DNA from: Effrenium voratum
Taxonomy: Eukaryota > Sar > Dinophyceae > Suessiales > Symbiodiniaceae
Direction of reading: 5' to 3'
Length of the DNA stretch: 64,000 nt
Assembly: GCA_963377175.1 (NCBI GenBank)
Contig: CAUJNA010001002.1
Coordinates: 779,883 to 843,882 of the forward strand
Part shown: positions 38,527 through 47,845 of the stretch, one piece after another
Numbering within the stretch: the first letter of the stretch is position 1
Layout of the letters: each line of letters begins with the position of its first letter
The notes under the pieces: generated by a model
What the model saw: only the letters and a program-made list of their open reading frames with translations
Told to the model about the DNA's origin: nothing
The model's database searches: none
Program-made: the position numbers and the translations under genes

Positions 38527-39932
38527 TAGTTTTGTTCGCTTTTGTTGAAGCAAGACAGGCACAGGACTTTCATTGATTCATGGGCGAACCACCCAACATC
38601 AACGAGAAGGGCGCACCTCAATTGGCAAAGCGGCTCAAGTGTGTTTGTTTTCTAACGTGGCTTCCACTTCCTCCAAACCACTACCCGCAGGGGTTTAATG
38701 GCTTGAACAAATATTTGGCATCATATCAAGGGCGTAAGGCGGCGCATCAGTCCATTTCCCTGTATCCATGTTCTCTGTTTGATTGTTTGCTTGTTAGTTT
38801 TGTATTCCTATTTACTAAACGCGCGATTCGTCGCAGACCATCGGACCTCCTTTCCCAGTGAGGCCATGTCCGGGTCTCGTGCGAAGGGAACCCTTAAATT
38901 CCTGAGATCCATGGGGTCAGTGAACCAACCCCCCCCCCCTCCCCCCCCAACAAAAAAACTAAGAACAAAAGCGGCTCCCACAGAAGTGTCGTGCGCAAGC
39001 TTGGCCCATTGGGCTTTCTCAAGCATTCGTTGACCGCGGGGGCGGGCCATATGTCCACCACCAATTCAACCACCCTTGGTAGTTAACCCATTGACCTTGC
39101 CAACGTGTGCCTTTTTGTTTCTTTCTCGGACCATTCCCCCTCCGCCCGCCCCATGCCTCCTGAAAAACATGGGCAGGCCTTTCTTTGGAGCGTCATCTTG
39201 CTGGCTCTCAGTGGAGTCTAGTTCGGGACTTTGGAAATGAACCCGAAGAGTCCTGAAAAACGAGGCGCGGTTCTGGTTCGAAGAGGAACCAGCAAGTGCA
39301 AGGCGAGTACTCCAAGCGTTTTGGGAATGCTCAACAGCTGAAAGCTATGGGGTCTCTGCCCAGATAGGCTCTAGATGGGTTTGGGCCAGCTTTCAGAAAC
39401 GGTTCCAGAAGGGTTCTGGGTGATATTATATCTGGGGATACCGCCAGGGGTATCACCTGAAAAAAATCACCTGAAAAGATACCACCTGAGATCACCTGGG
39501 CATACCTGAAAAATATCACCTGAAACTATTTGGGGATAGCACCTGGGCTTATGTTTGGCGGAGGAGTGGTAGGTTTCGCTTGGAAAAAATCACCCAGCTG
39601 GTACTCCCAGCTCCTCCCAGAACCCGGCCTCTAAACCCCCCGCAGCTTGTGGCAAGTTTTTGGGTGTGTCCTCGTTTTCAGGGTACCAGCGACCATTTTG
39701 GGTGGAAATTAAAGGGAAGCCGAAGCCCATGTTGCATGTTGGGTGGAGTTTTTTTCTGAAATTTCTGGAGCCCATGTCCTTCTAGCTATCTGGCAACGGA
39801 TCTTTAGACTGAACAGCTGTTTGGTTGAAACTTCGTGGATTTTCCATAGCTGCAAAAGATGTGTTGTTTTTTTTTTTTTTGCGGAGGGGTCGTTGCAGCC
39901 AAGGTCACCGTGCATTGGGAACACAGAGCTGA
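38527..39932. other. Noncoding stretch with degenerate ATCACCTGA repeats
   Basis: A degenerate tandem of ATCACCTGAAAA/ACCACCTGAG lies at 39430-39545. No exon assigned elsewhere, although frames near 38850-39030 are weakly protein-like. Confidence 0.4.
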
Positions 39933-40157
39933 ATTTTCACTCTGTTCCGGGCCTTTTTCGGACGGGACGCCGGGTTTTCCGAGCGAATTGGTTGGCAGGA
40001 CGAGGAACTCCAACAGTTCGTCAAGGAGACCGACCGCGCGTTGTTCCTGAAGGAGATTCGTAGAGAGCGTCAGGGCACCGCGGTGGGAGAGACGAAGGGG
40101 GGCTGGGTGAACAGAGATTTCAAGGGGGGTTTATATGGAATTCTCAGGGAGATGTAG
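39933..40157 (+). CDS. Candidate 3'-terminal exon with stop
   Basis: A frame with no internal ATG near its start, so easily missed. From about 39960 it reads GRDAGFSERIGWQDEELQQF, VKETDRALFLKEIRRERQGT, then GETKGGWVNRDFKGGLYGIL and ends REM-stop (TAG 40155-40157). Charge pattern and helix propensity are strongly protein-like. In-frame stop upstream at 39930 puts the acceptor between there and about 39955. I do not recognise the family. Confidence 0.5.
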   Translation: MFTLFRAFFGRDAGFSERIGWQDEELQQFVKETDRALFLKEIRRERQGTAVGETKGGWVNRDFKGGLYGILREM

Positions 40158-40975
40158 TTAAGGGCCAAGACGTGTGGGTTTAAAGTGTTACTTCTATTCG
40201 AGCGCATTTTTCCGGTTCTCCTTTAAGACAAGGTGAAAGCTGTATCCAGCAAATCCCATTTAAAAAAGAAAAAAACAACTGTAACTGGGGTGTCTGTTAC
40301 TGGGACTGCAGTTGTTTCAGCGGCCTTCCAGGTAAGGAGATGTCTCACACCCTGAGTTCCTGGACTTTACAAAACCTTTCTCGACCGGCCAAGCCACTCC
40401 GAAAGTGAGTCGCTAAACCGTGTTTTTGTTTTTTGTTTGTTTTGCTCGCTCGTCATGCCCCGATTTGGGCTTTGCTCGCCTTCTTTTTGCGGTGCCATCT
40501 TTTAGTGACTTCTGGCGCGTCGACTCCAGTGAGGCTTTTTGTTTGAATTCCGTGGCTCAGGCATTACAACGGCGGCGGCCTTTCACCTGAAGATGCGCGA
40601 CAGCGCAGGTGCGCTTTTGGATGGGGATGGATCTGAGAGCGGGCTCACCTGGTAACACGAGCTGGTAACACGAGCTCATCATGGTAAAGATCTTGTTTTT
40701 CGGTGGATCCCTTATTTCAGGCTTTGGAATTCTTGTGAAACATGCAGATGGATGTTCCTTTTCAGACCTGAATTGGACGCTCTTGGGTGCGTGTGCCTAT
40801 TTCGTGTATGCAATTTTCAGGTAGGTCCAGTTGGAATGGGAGGTATGCATGTTTGGATGCTGGACAGCTAACCATGTAGCCCAGTGAACCATCGATTAGC
40901 CAGCAAGCAACTGTTGGAGGCACAAACTCCCCAGGTAAAAACATGAGTTTGTCTCAAAATTGGAGGAACCCACAA
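40158..40975. other. Noncoding stretch after the candidate stop
   Basis: A weakly protein-like patch at 40500-40620 (DFWRVDSSEAF on plus). CACGAGCTGGTAA is duplicated near 40657-40680. No gene assigned. Confidence 0.35.
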
Positions 40976-41080
40976 CTTCCATTTGCTTAAGAATAGTTTG
41001 TATTTTCCCTGTTGCTTTTGAAGGGTATCTATCTCTACTGGAAATACTTTTTTTCCATTGGTCGAAAACCAAGTGGAAGA
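40976..41080. mobile_element. TIR-D element, full copy
   Basis: CTTCCATTTGCTTAAGAAT left, CCAAGTGGAAG right. Confidence 0.8.
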
Positions 41081-41510
41081 CGAGATGGATGGTTGTCTTT
41101 TGGTTGGTTTCCCTTTGAACCCAACCTTCTAAGGTTGGGCTCAAAAAGAGATACACCCAAATGTGGGTACGTTCCCGATTTTGATCTGTGTGTCTTGCTT
41201 TTTCGGGTACCCTCTGTTGGATGGCTAAAAATACGGAAGCCAAAAGGAACACCGAAGCCATTTTGGGGTGGCCCCCGAAGAAAGAGGCACGCACCCAGGG
41301 AAGGTAACCAGGGGTTTTACCATGGTGTAAGATGTAGAACCAAGAAGTCATACCTGGTTACTTACTACACTTTGGTTCATTTTGCCAAGGGATGTTAGGA
41401 CTTTAACTTTTTGCAAACTACTGGGTTTGCCAGTAAACCACTAAAAGTTAAACTTTTAGCAGGGGAGCAGAAAGCAACCGAGCACAGTGGTAACTGGAAG
41501 CTCTGAGTAG

Positions 41511-41650
41511 TACTGTGCATGGACGAGATCCTGCACCACCAAAGAAACTCTGGAATGAGTCGATTCCCCAACGTACATACCAACAAACGTTATGGTGTTA
41601 TTCCCATGTTTGTCATTTTGCGATTTGTGGATTTTCGCAACCATCCGCAG
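41511..41650. mobile_element. TIR-G element
   Basis: CTGTGCATGGACGAGATCC and TGCACCACC left, ATTTTCGCAACCATCCGCAG right. Confidence 0.6.
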
Positions 41651-41724
41651 AAGTGTCCCATGTAAATACCAGCATGTTTTTTCATTGCCATGTTTTATGC
41701 AACCATCCACAGTTTTTCCCCCAG

Positions 41725-41886
41725 GCATTGGCCAATTTTGAAACTTGACTCAGGCACCACCGTCCCAGTCGAGTGCTTCCACGTGCGCTTCCAGTCCACC
41801 ATCGGAGAGCGGCACTTGCTGGGGATGCGCCCTTCGGCCTTCGGCTTCGGGAGGTTTTCTGGTCTGAGGCTCCCTGGAGCCTCACA
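41725..41886 (+). CDS. Candidate exon, unknown protein
   Basis: Acceptor-like TTTTTCCCCCAG (AG 41723-41724) precedes a frame reading SGTTVPVECFHVRFQSTIGE then RHLLGMRPSAFGFGRF. The segment ends where a TIR-A left end begins (41889). Short segments like FHVRF..ERHLLGMR recur in dinoflagellate signalling-type proteins as I recall, but no domain is assigned. One of the better exon candidates here. Confidence 0.45.
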
Positions 41887-41888
41887 CT

Positions 41889-41962
41889 ACCTGGAGTCTG
41901 CATGACCCGTACAGAATGGTGGCTCATTACCCAAAAGAAAGATGTCAGGACCCTCAAACTAT
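41889..41962. mobile_element. TIR-A element, right end lost
   Basis: CCTGGAGTCTGCATGACCC left, CCCAAAAGAAAGATGTCAGG inner. Confidence 0.6.
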
Positions 41963-41975
41963 ACCCATAATTAAG

Positions 41976-42088
41976 CTCCATTTGCTAAGGAATATGTTCT
42001 ATTCTCCCCTGGTTGCTTGTGAGTGCAATCTGCCACCAATCGAAATATGTTGTGTGTTGTTTGTGCAGGGGATTTGAGCAAATGGAGA
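41976..42088. mobile_element. TIR-D element
   Basis: CTCCATTTGCTAAGGAATAT left, TTTGAGCAAATGGAG right. Confidence 0.7.
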
Positions 42089-42239
42089 TGAAAAGAGAGT
42101 CCAGCAAGATATTTCCGCTTCTTGAGGGGTTATTTACTAGCCGCTTAGCTATCTCTCAAATCTAAGTAATTCGCCTTGTAGGTCCCCCAAAGGCAATCGG
42201 CAGGCTTAGGGTTTCGTGGGCTGGGCTCTTTCTCATACT

Positions 42240-42480
42240 CCCTGTGTCTTTTTGTTGAACACCCCTTTTCGATTCCTACTTTTAAACACCCCCTTTTGAA
42301 CACTCTTTCTTGGACACCCGTTTTGGGAGCATCCACGTACGAACACTTGTTTTGTTTAGCAAAAGAAGAAACCCACCCTTTCGAACGCACCCTTTTTAAA
42401 ACAGGCACCCTGTTTCAAAGACAACCCCCTGTTTTGGAACTTGACACCCTGTTGAACACCCCTTCTTGATCACCCCCACT
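42240..42480. repeat. Degenerate TTTTGAACACCC repeat
   Basis: About a dozen imperfect copies of (T)TTGAACACCCC(T) over 240 bp. Confidence 0.7.
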
Positions 42481-42994
42481 TTTCTTGCGGGAGCGATCGA
42501 AGGACATCATTCTCTCATTCCCTGCTGAGAACCAGCAAGTTTTGAGCACCCTGTTTTCAACACCATGTTCTTTTGCCCGACCTTTTGGGATGTTTTGGTA
42601 CTGCTCAATCCCTCACTTTCCGGACTTCAAACCTTGCCCAGAATTAGTTCCCTTTTTTTTGTTTTTGCTTTTTTGGGGTCCCCTTTGTTTTCCACTAACC
42701 AGACAAAAACATATTTTTTGCTAGGGTCCTAATTCCAGCCAAGAAACGTGCTCACGGTTGATCACCAGTTGGGGCAGAGTTTCTGCTCAATCCACTGGCG
42801 CTCGAATCGAGTTCTATGAAGGGTTTTTGCAGGGGTTGCAGCTGGCGGCTTGCGGATCATGTGTGAACCTTCAAGGGCTCAGGTTAAATGAGACTGATCC
42901 CTCTGCCATTCGGTAAGGGATCTTTGGACTGAACAAGTTTTGGGAGCGACACTCGGTGGATTTTCCGACCCAAAATGTTAGAAACGTTCTGCAG
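42481..42994. other. Noncoding stretch before an exon candidate
   Basis: The segment 42905-42990 matches 39795-39900 (GGATCTTTRGACTGAACA, GTGGATTTTCC), an unnamed dispersed repeat that ends just before both exon candidates. Confidence 0.4.
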
Positions 42995-43126
42995 GAGTCG
43001 TTGCGCCAGATCCGAGGTGAATATGGGGAGTCCTGCCTTCAATCGACCCAATCGACCTCCAGTACAGCTGTGCCCGCGAGCCATGTGCCCCGGCCTGGCA
43101 AAAGTGCTCATGCCACGTTCTTTCAG
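42995..43126 (+). CDS. Candidate exon, 44 codons, phase 0
   Basis: Acceptor-like ACGTTCTGCAG (AG 42993-42994) precedes exactly 44 codons: ESLRQIRGEYGESCLQSTQS, then a Ser/Pro-rich part with AVPASHVPRPGKSAHATFFQ. The next base starts a TIR-G element (ACTATGGGTGGAC). The donor side would then be CAG|ACTATG, not GT, so if spliced here the intron boundary is unusual or the element carries the site. Family unknown. Confidence 0.45.
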
Positions 43127-43268
43127 ACTATGGGTGGACAAACTCTGCACCACCTGAGACAGCCTGGAATGATGATTCACCTGTAAATACCGACAAACAA
43201 TTGTTTTCCATGGTTTCAATTGTTTCCAGCTTCAAAGCGGTGCAGGATTTCGTCCCATCCACAGTATG
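43127..43268. mobile_element. TIR-G element, full copy
   Basis: CTATGGGTGGACAAACTC and TGCACCACC left, GGTGCAGGATTTCGTCCC and ATCCACAG right. Abuts the exon candidate without a gap. Confidence 0.75.
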
Positions 43269-44228
43269 AGCCGGCTTGCATTCCCAGCTGGGTCTGTCTC
43301 TTTTTTCCATGGTGTCAGGGACATGAACGGCGCTGGAAAGAACACCCCACTCCCATTGTGAGGGATGCGAAGTAAAGCCAAGGGAATGCTAAGGGCCCTT
43401 AAGCTTGAAACAAAAAGTACCTGGGTTTCTCTCATAATAAATATGTCTAATAATCAATAGGGGGCCCATAAAAATTGGTGGTTGTCATGCGACCGCGTTC
43501 CTTCACACAAAAAGGCTGTCTTGGTGCCCGAAGCTGAACCTGAATCCCAACCTTTCACGGCTTAAGCACGCCGCCGTGTTAATACTCGGGGTGCTTTTTA
43601 AGCACGGCGCCGGGGTGAAGAATTGGAGGTGTGGGATTCATCGTTTTGTTGTTTGTTGTTGTTTTTTTCTCTGAAAAAGATGGCATTGTTCGAGTTATGC
43701 TCAAGAGTGCCGTAAGAATGGGATCCCAAGGCCACATGTAGCGTGAATGCCATGAACCAACATCCTCATGTCCGGACCAAAGGGGGAAAGCAATGTTGGT
43801 AGCCTACGATGATCAACACCCAACAAAGCACTGGGAGTGAAACATTGGGAACAACCATAATTTCCATTTTAAACAACTCACTGTTCAGTGACTATCACTG
43901 GAAACAGTGGATATTGGGTGTAGGCGTAGGGGACAAGCAGGTTCCTTCAGGAGATTGGCTTTGCGAGTCCTGGTTTTGTTCTCTTCTCGCGACAAAACCA
44001 AGTTTTAGGTTTGGGGATTTAACCCCCTGGTTCTTGTAGAAGGTAAATGGGAAACCCCTCCCTAACCAATCCAAACCACCAATTCGAGGGAAGCTGATCT
44101 GGGTGTGTCGGTTTTAGGAATTCGACCCCCAAGAATGGCTTCGGTGTCCTTTTGACTTTGCCTCAAAACCACATATCTAGTATCAATTCAATAGAACATC
44201 GACTTTCAGGGGAGGCGTTTTTGTATTT
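43269..44228. other. Noncoding stretch
   Basis: A short inverted GC-rich pair (AAGCACGCCGCCGTGTTAA and TTAAGCACGGCGCC) lies at 43563-43612. Frames at 43815-44035 are weakly protein-like on plus; not assigned. Confidence 0.4.
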
Positions 44229-44344
44229 TTCTAGGGGTTGATTCCCCATTCTTTTCAGCCATCGTTCTTTTCAAAAACCGATCGCCATTTCTTCAGGGTT
44301 TTTGGTGGTTTTCTAGAAAGATTCGGATTCCTGGAAAGAATGGG
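44229..44344. mobile_element. TIR-H element, full copy
   Basis: TTCTAGGGGTTGATTCCCC left, GGTTTTCTAGAAAGATTCGG and AAAGAATGG right. Confidence 0.75.
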
Positions 44345-44437
44345 CCTGGACTCTCCATGACCCTTAAAAACTGGTTGGTCATTGCCCAAAAGTCAAATGG
44401 GCCCTTTTTTCTGGGGGTCAAAAAGGAGACTCTAGGG
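44345..44437. mobile_element. TIR-A element (cluster copy 1)
   Basis: Directly after TIR-H; first of three TIR-A copies in 320 bp. Confidence 0.8.
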
Positions 44438-44452
44438 GCCTTGGAATTGTGG

Positions 44453-44554
44453 TACCTAGAGTCTCTGTGACCCCTAGAAAAAGGGTCCATTTGACCCGAA
44501 TCTTTTGGGGGCAATGACCAATCATTTTTCAAGGGTCAGAAGGAGAGTCTAGGT
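44453..44554. mobile_element. TIR-A element (cluster copy 2)
   Basis: CCTAGAGTCTCTGTGACCCC left, GGTCAGAAGGAGAGTCTAGG right. Confidence 0.85.
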
Positions 44555-44563
44555 AAGCGTTAC

Positions 44564-44661
44564 CCCTAGACTCTCCATGACCCTTCAAAAATGGGCCCAT
44601 TTGACCCCTTTCTTTTGGGCAATGTCCAACCATTTTTTAAGGGTCATGGAGAGTCTAGGTA
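44564..44661. mobile_element. TIR-A element (cluster copy 3)
   Basis: CCTAGACTCTCCATGACCC left, GGGTCATGGAGAGTCTAGG right. Confidence 0.85.
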
Positions 44662-44867
44662 CTTCTTGGTTCTACATCTTGCACCATGGTAAAACCCCTG
44701 GTCATGGAGACATGGGTAGAATTTTCGTACGCCCACAGGTCGTGGAGTTCGATCCTTTCTCCTGGAAATGCCGGGGCTTCTCGCAGGATGGGTCGCGCGA
44801 CGCTCGTGGCGGGTCTCTCGGAGCGTTGATGGCGGGTCCTGCACCTTCTTCTCACTTGCCCAAAGCG
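44662..44867. other. Protein-like island, strand not assigned
   Basis: A GC-rich stretch at 44760-44850 with GFSQDGSRDARGGSLGALMA on plus and PPSTLRETRHERRATHPARS on minus. Possibly an exon. Confidence 0.3.
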
Positions 44868-45069
44868 AATCGACCTTTTTGGACCTTTTGAGGCTTTTGC
44901 CATTTTGGCAACCAGTTTTAGTAAAGGTCCCAAAAGGTGATCACCTTTTATTGCCAGGTCCTTTGGGCAAGTGAGTCTTCCATTTGCTGAAGAATCGATT
45001 GGGGACCTAAGCTAATGGGAATACCCTGTTGGGACCTAGGCTGATGGGGAAACTGTTCCAGGGAAAACC
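44868..45069. repeat. REP-M dispersed repeat (~200 bp)
   Basis: Matches 51085-51288. It contains the perfect 18-bp palindrome AAAAGGTGATCACCTTTT, CAAGTGAGTCTTCCATTTGC and two GGGACCTARGCT units. Confidence 0.85.
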
Positions 45070-45592
45070 AACCCTTGCTTGTTGGGTCCAGCCCCTTTTA
45101 TTTTCCAGCTGTTGGTCTTTTTAGAGGGGATCCATTTCCACTACTTTGTTTCAGTTGTTTCCGTGTTTTGTTTCTTTCGAGGGGAATCCGCGTTCACTAC
45201 CTGTTTTTTTGTTTATTTTTCTTCGGGGGACTTCTCAGTGAATGGAGGCCTAGCCACGGGAATGAAAACACCAGGAGCCCCTTGGACCTCGGGTCTTGGG
45301 TCTGTCTTGGGCGCCTAGGGAACGTTGGTTGGAACTAAACAGGTGGAATCGAACGCAAACACCCAGCGCGTCTGAATGGTGGATTTCGTTCGAAATGGAT
45401 TTGGCATCCATCTACAAGAACTTCTAGGGGTTGATTCTGAGGTCGGGCCGTTGGTTTCAACATGCTGTAGCCACCATTGTTTCAAGAAGCTTTTCTGGGG
45501 TTGCATTTACAGGGGAGCAATCGTTGGTTGTGTCCTCTTCAGGACCCCTTAAGGGGAAGGCGTAAGCTGAGCAGTAGTATTATGCGAACAAA
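45070..45592. other. Noncoding stretch
   Basis: No exon or named repeat recognised. Confidence 0.35.
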
Positions 45593-45800
45593 ATGAGTAG
45601 GGCAGAGGGGCCAGATTTGAGTGCGGAGCGGATGCTATTGGGGGCAGGAGGGCCATACTTGAAGAGACCTTTCCAACACCATGCCTTCAGGCCACCTTGT
45701 TTGGCTCTTCTAGAAATTGTTCTTGAAACCTTCTTCTCGACTGTGGAGTTCCACGTTAATCTGCAAGAGAACGCATGGAAGGTTGGGCACGCACGGATGG
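45593..45800 (+). CDS. Candidate exon, unknown protein
   Basis: From an ATG at 45593 the plus frame reads SAERMLLGAGGPYLKRPFQH, then PPCLALLEIVLETFFSTVEF and HVNLQENAWKVGHARM. Long, varied and protein-like. An 18-nt direct repeat (TCCCTACCTATCGCACCA at 45805 and 45951) flanks the next 146 bp, which include a TIR-H-like fragment, as if something were inserted at the exon's end. Family unknown. Confidence 0.4.
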
Positions 45801-45804
45801 TCAT

Positions 45805-45968
45805 TCCCTACCTATCGCACCAACAATCTACGGGATCGCCGTTTTCAACCTGGGTGTCCAGAGTTTAGAAAGATTTGGATAGGAAGAATTGCCGGTTTCC
45901 TTCAAAGGAACCCTCTTCCAAATTATCAACACCCGGACTCGGAAAGTCGCTCCCTACCTATCGCACCA
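45805..45968. repeat. Segment flanked by an 18-nt direct repeat
   Basis: TCCCTACCTATCGCACCA occurs at 45805-45822 and 45951-45968. Between them lies a TIR-H-like part (CCGTTTTCAACCTGGG, AGAAAGATTTGGATAGGAAG). Confidence 0.7.
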
Positions 45969-45982
45969 CCAAGGAAATCCGT

Positions 45983-46260
45983 TTGAGCCACAATCAAAAC
46001 CCGGGTAGATGAAGGTTAGTCAGGGACAATCTCAACCATAAACATTGCTGCGGCATTCCGCCTTCTTCATTCCTGAAGCATGCTTCTGGGGTTACCATTT
46101 TAATTCCAGATTTTCAGTGTAACTGTATAGCTCGACTGTGAAACCATGGTTGAAGCCATGGGTCGTTGGGGAATCTCATCATTCTAGGTGTTCTGCGTGC
46201 TTGAAGCATGGCTCTGGGTTTGCGACCATTTTGATACCGGGTTTGGATTGTGACTCATCT
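45983..46260. mobile_element. TIR-F element(s), compound
   Basis: Left end GAGCCACAATCAAAACCCG at 45983, a diverged right end near 46104-46125 and a second, better right end GGTTTGGATTGTGACTCAT at 46238-46260. Confidence 0.65.
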
Positions 46261-46266
46261 AAACAT

Positions 46267-46374
46267 GTGGGTATGGCTCAAAATTAAAGAGCTGGGGTTA
46301 CGCGGGTTTTAGTCTTGGGCTCCATTTACCAAGGTGCCATTTTGGTACCACTTTTTTGAGCCACAGCCATGTAG
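46267..46374. mobile_element. TIR-E element
   Basis: GGTATGGCTCAAAATTAAAG left, TTTTTTGAGCCACAGCCATG right. Confidence 0.8.
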
Positions 46375-46613
46375 TCTTTGGTACCATGGGCCCAGCACCC
46401 TCGTGCTCAAACCGTGAGTTTCGGACATGCAGATGGTTTGAATTCCGGAGGTTTAGAACGATTCGGATTGGAAAGAATGGAAATGGCAGGTACTTCGAGC
46501 AACCCTATGGTTTCCTTTATTTGGGAATCTCAAAACGGTTCATTCAACCAACAGACGGAAACCAAAGAAATCCATTTGATGGCCGAAAAAATCGACACAG
46601 CCAGGCTTTCCAG

Positions 46614-46735
46614 TGCCTTTTCCCTGAGTCCCGGCGCCGGATCACGGAGTATTTGGCGCCCCACTGCCGGGAGCGAGCGTCGGCGTCGGGTCGTTCGTGT
46701 TTTTGCTTCTTGCCGCTGTTGCCCAGTGGCACCCG
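46614..46735 (+). CDS. Candidate exon, Arg-rich segment
   Basis: Acceptor-like GGCTTTCCAG (AG 46612-46613) precedes a frame reading CLFPESRRRITEYLAPHCRE then RASASGRSCFCFLPLL. The GC-rich codons contrast with the flanks. It is followed by a TIR-A copy. Family unknown. Confidence 0.35.
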
Positions 46736-46799
46736 TTTTTTCTGTTTTTTTTTGGGGGGAAGGGTTTCCTTGGCTGTGGCTCAAAAACATGGAGCCCAA

Positions 46800-46876
46800 A
46801 ATGGTTGCTCATGACCCAAAAGAAAGATTCGGGATCATGACCAACCATTTTGTTTAAGGCTCATGGAGACTCCAGG
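46800..46876. mobile_element. TIR-A element, left end diverged
   Basis: CCCAAAAGAAAGATTCGGGA core and GGCTCATGGAGACTCCAGG right end. Confidence 0.65.
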
Positions 46877-47247
46877 TTGCCTGTCAGAGTTTTCGTTTTG
46901 ATTCCCATCTTGGTTTTATGTGGGCGGCTTGTATGGACGGATCCATGGAGTCATGCTGATCCATGTTTCTGGGTGGTTCCCCAGCGAATCATCCGGTTCA
47001 ACTTAGCTTTTGGGTTTGGTTGGTTTTGTTGGTAGTTGCCATTTTTCAGCCACATTTTGGTTTAGTGGTAGTTGTATTTTTCACCCACAAGTTAAACTTT
47101 GAGCAGGGGATCTGAGGATAGTCCAGTTTGGATTGGTTTGTAGTGCGGCCCTCCTAGGCCATGGATAAATCCCTAAGAGGGGGAACCCACCTAGCTATTG
47201 CGAAATGGATTTTGTCCACCCGCAGTGTATTTGACTGGGATCCTTAC
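46877..47247. other. Noncoding stretch
   Basis: Repeated GGTAGTTG(C/T)ATTTTTCA(G/C)CCACA at about 47031 and 47067. No exon. Confidence 0.4.
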
Positions 47248-47402
47248 ATGGCCAGTTGACTTAAGTTACCATTACTCTGTTGTTGGCATCTCGTTATGTT
47301 TTTGCTTGATTCTGTTCATTTCTAGTGGGGGGCTGCAAGTGTTTTGCTACCATACCAGGGGTTGTAAGGTTGACTTAACGTTTACCAACTTATTCCAAGG
47401 AT
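47248..47402. repeat. REP-L dispersed repeat
   Basis: CATGGCCAGTTGACTTAAGT to ATTCCAAGGATCTCTT; then a TIR-B copy. Confidence 0.75.
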
Positions 47403-47408
47403 CTCTTC

Positions 47409-47522
47409 TAGGTCCCCCAGTAGTGCCCTTTCTCACCCCTTTTTTGGGGGAGGGTGCCCCTACTAACATAGACAAGCGAAAAAAGTTGGTACCCTTATTC
47501 TAACTCCTCTACTGGAGGACCT
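47409..47522. mobile_element. TIR-B element inserted in REP-L
   Basis: TAGGTCCCCCAGTAGTGCCC left, CTCTACTGGAGGACCTAA right. A second copy of the REP-L end (TTGACTTAAATTTACCAGC, ATTCCAAGGATATCTT) follows directly. Confidence 0.8.
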
Positions 47523-47570
47523 AATTGACTTAAATTTACCAGCAGATTCCAAGGATATCTTTGTCAAAGA

Positions 47571-47669
47571 GGGTGCGTGCTGATTCTCGAGGAGCCCTTT
47601 GAGAAGAAGGTCACCGACAAGATCAACCGACTCTCCTACTCGGATCAGCACACGGAGTCTTGGTTCTAA
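47571..47669 (+). CDS. Candidate 3'-terminal exon with stop
   Basis: Reads GCVLILEEPFEKKVTDKINR then LSYSDQHTESWF and a TAA stop (47667-47669). Charge and hydrophobic spacing are typical of real protein C-termini, and stop is followed by about 50 bp before a TIR-G element. The frame is open a little further upstream into REP-L end sequence, so the acceptor is not fixed. Family not recognised. Confidence 0.5.
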   Translation, partial: GCVLILEEPFEKKVTDKINRLSYSDQHTESWF

Positions 47670-47718
47670 GGCCCCAACGACGGCTCTCAGATAGTCTGCC
47701 CAGATGCTCATGAACCCT

Positions 47719-47845
47719 ACTGTGGATGGACGACATCCTGCACCACCAAAGAAACCTGGGGAATGATGATTCCCCTGTAAATACCAACAGCCAATGCTTC
47801 CCCATTGTTTCTTGGGTGGTGCAGGATATGGTCCATCCACAGTAG
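47719..47845. mobile_element. TIR-G element, best copy
   Basis: CTGTGGATGGACGACATCC and TGCACCACC left; GGTGGTGCAGGATATGG and TCCATCCACAG right; arms of about 28 bp. Confidence 0.85.

Noticed and set aside
44899..44909. GCCATTTTGGC as another spliced-leader relic
   Set aside because: Only 11 nt match and the GCTCAAG part is missing; GCCATTTTGG is frequent in local repeats.
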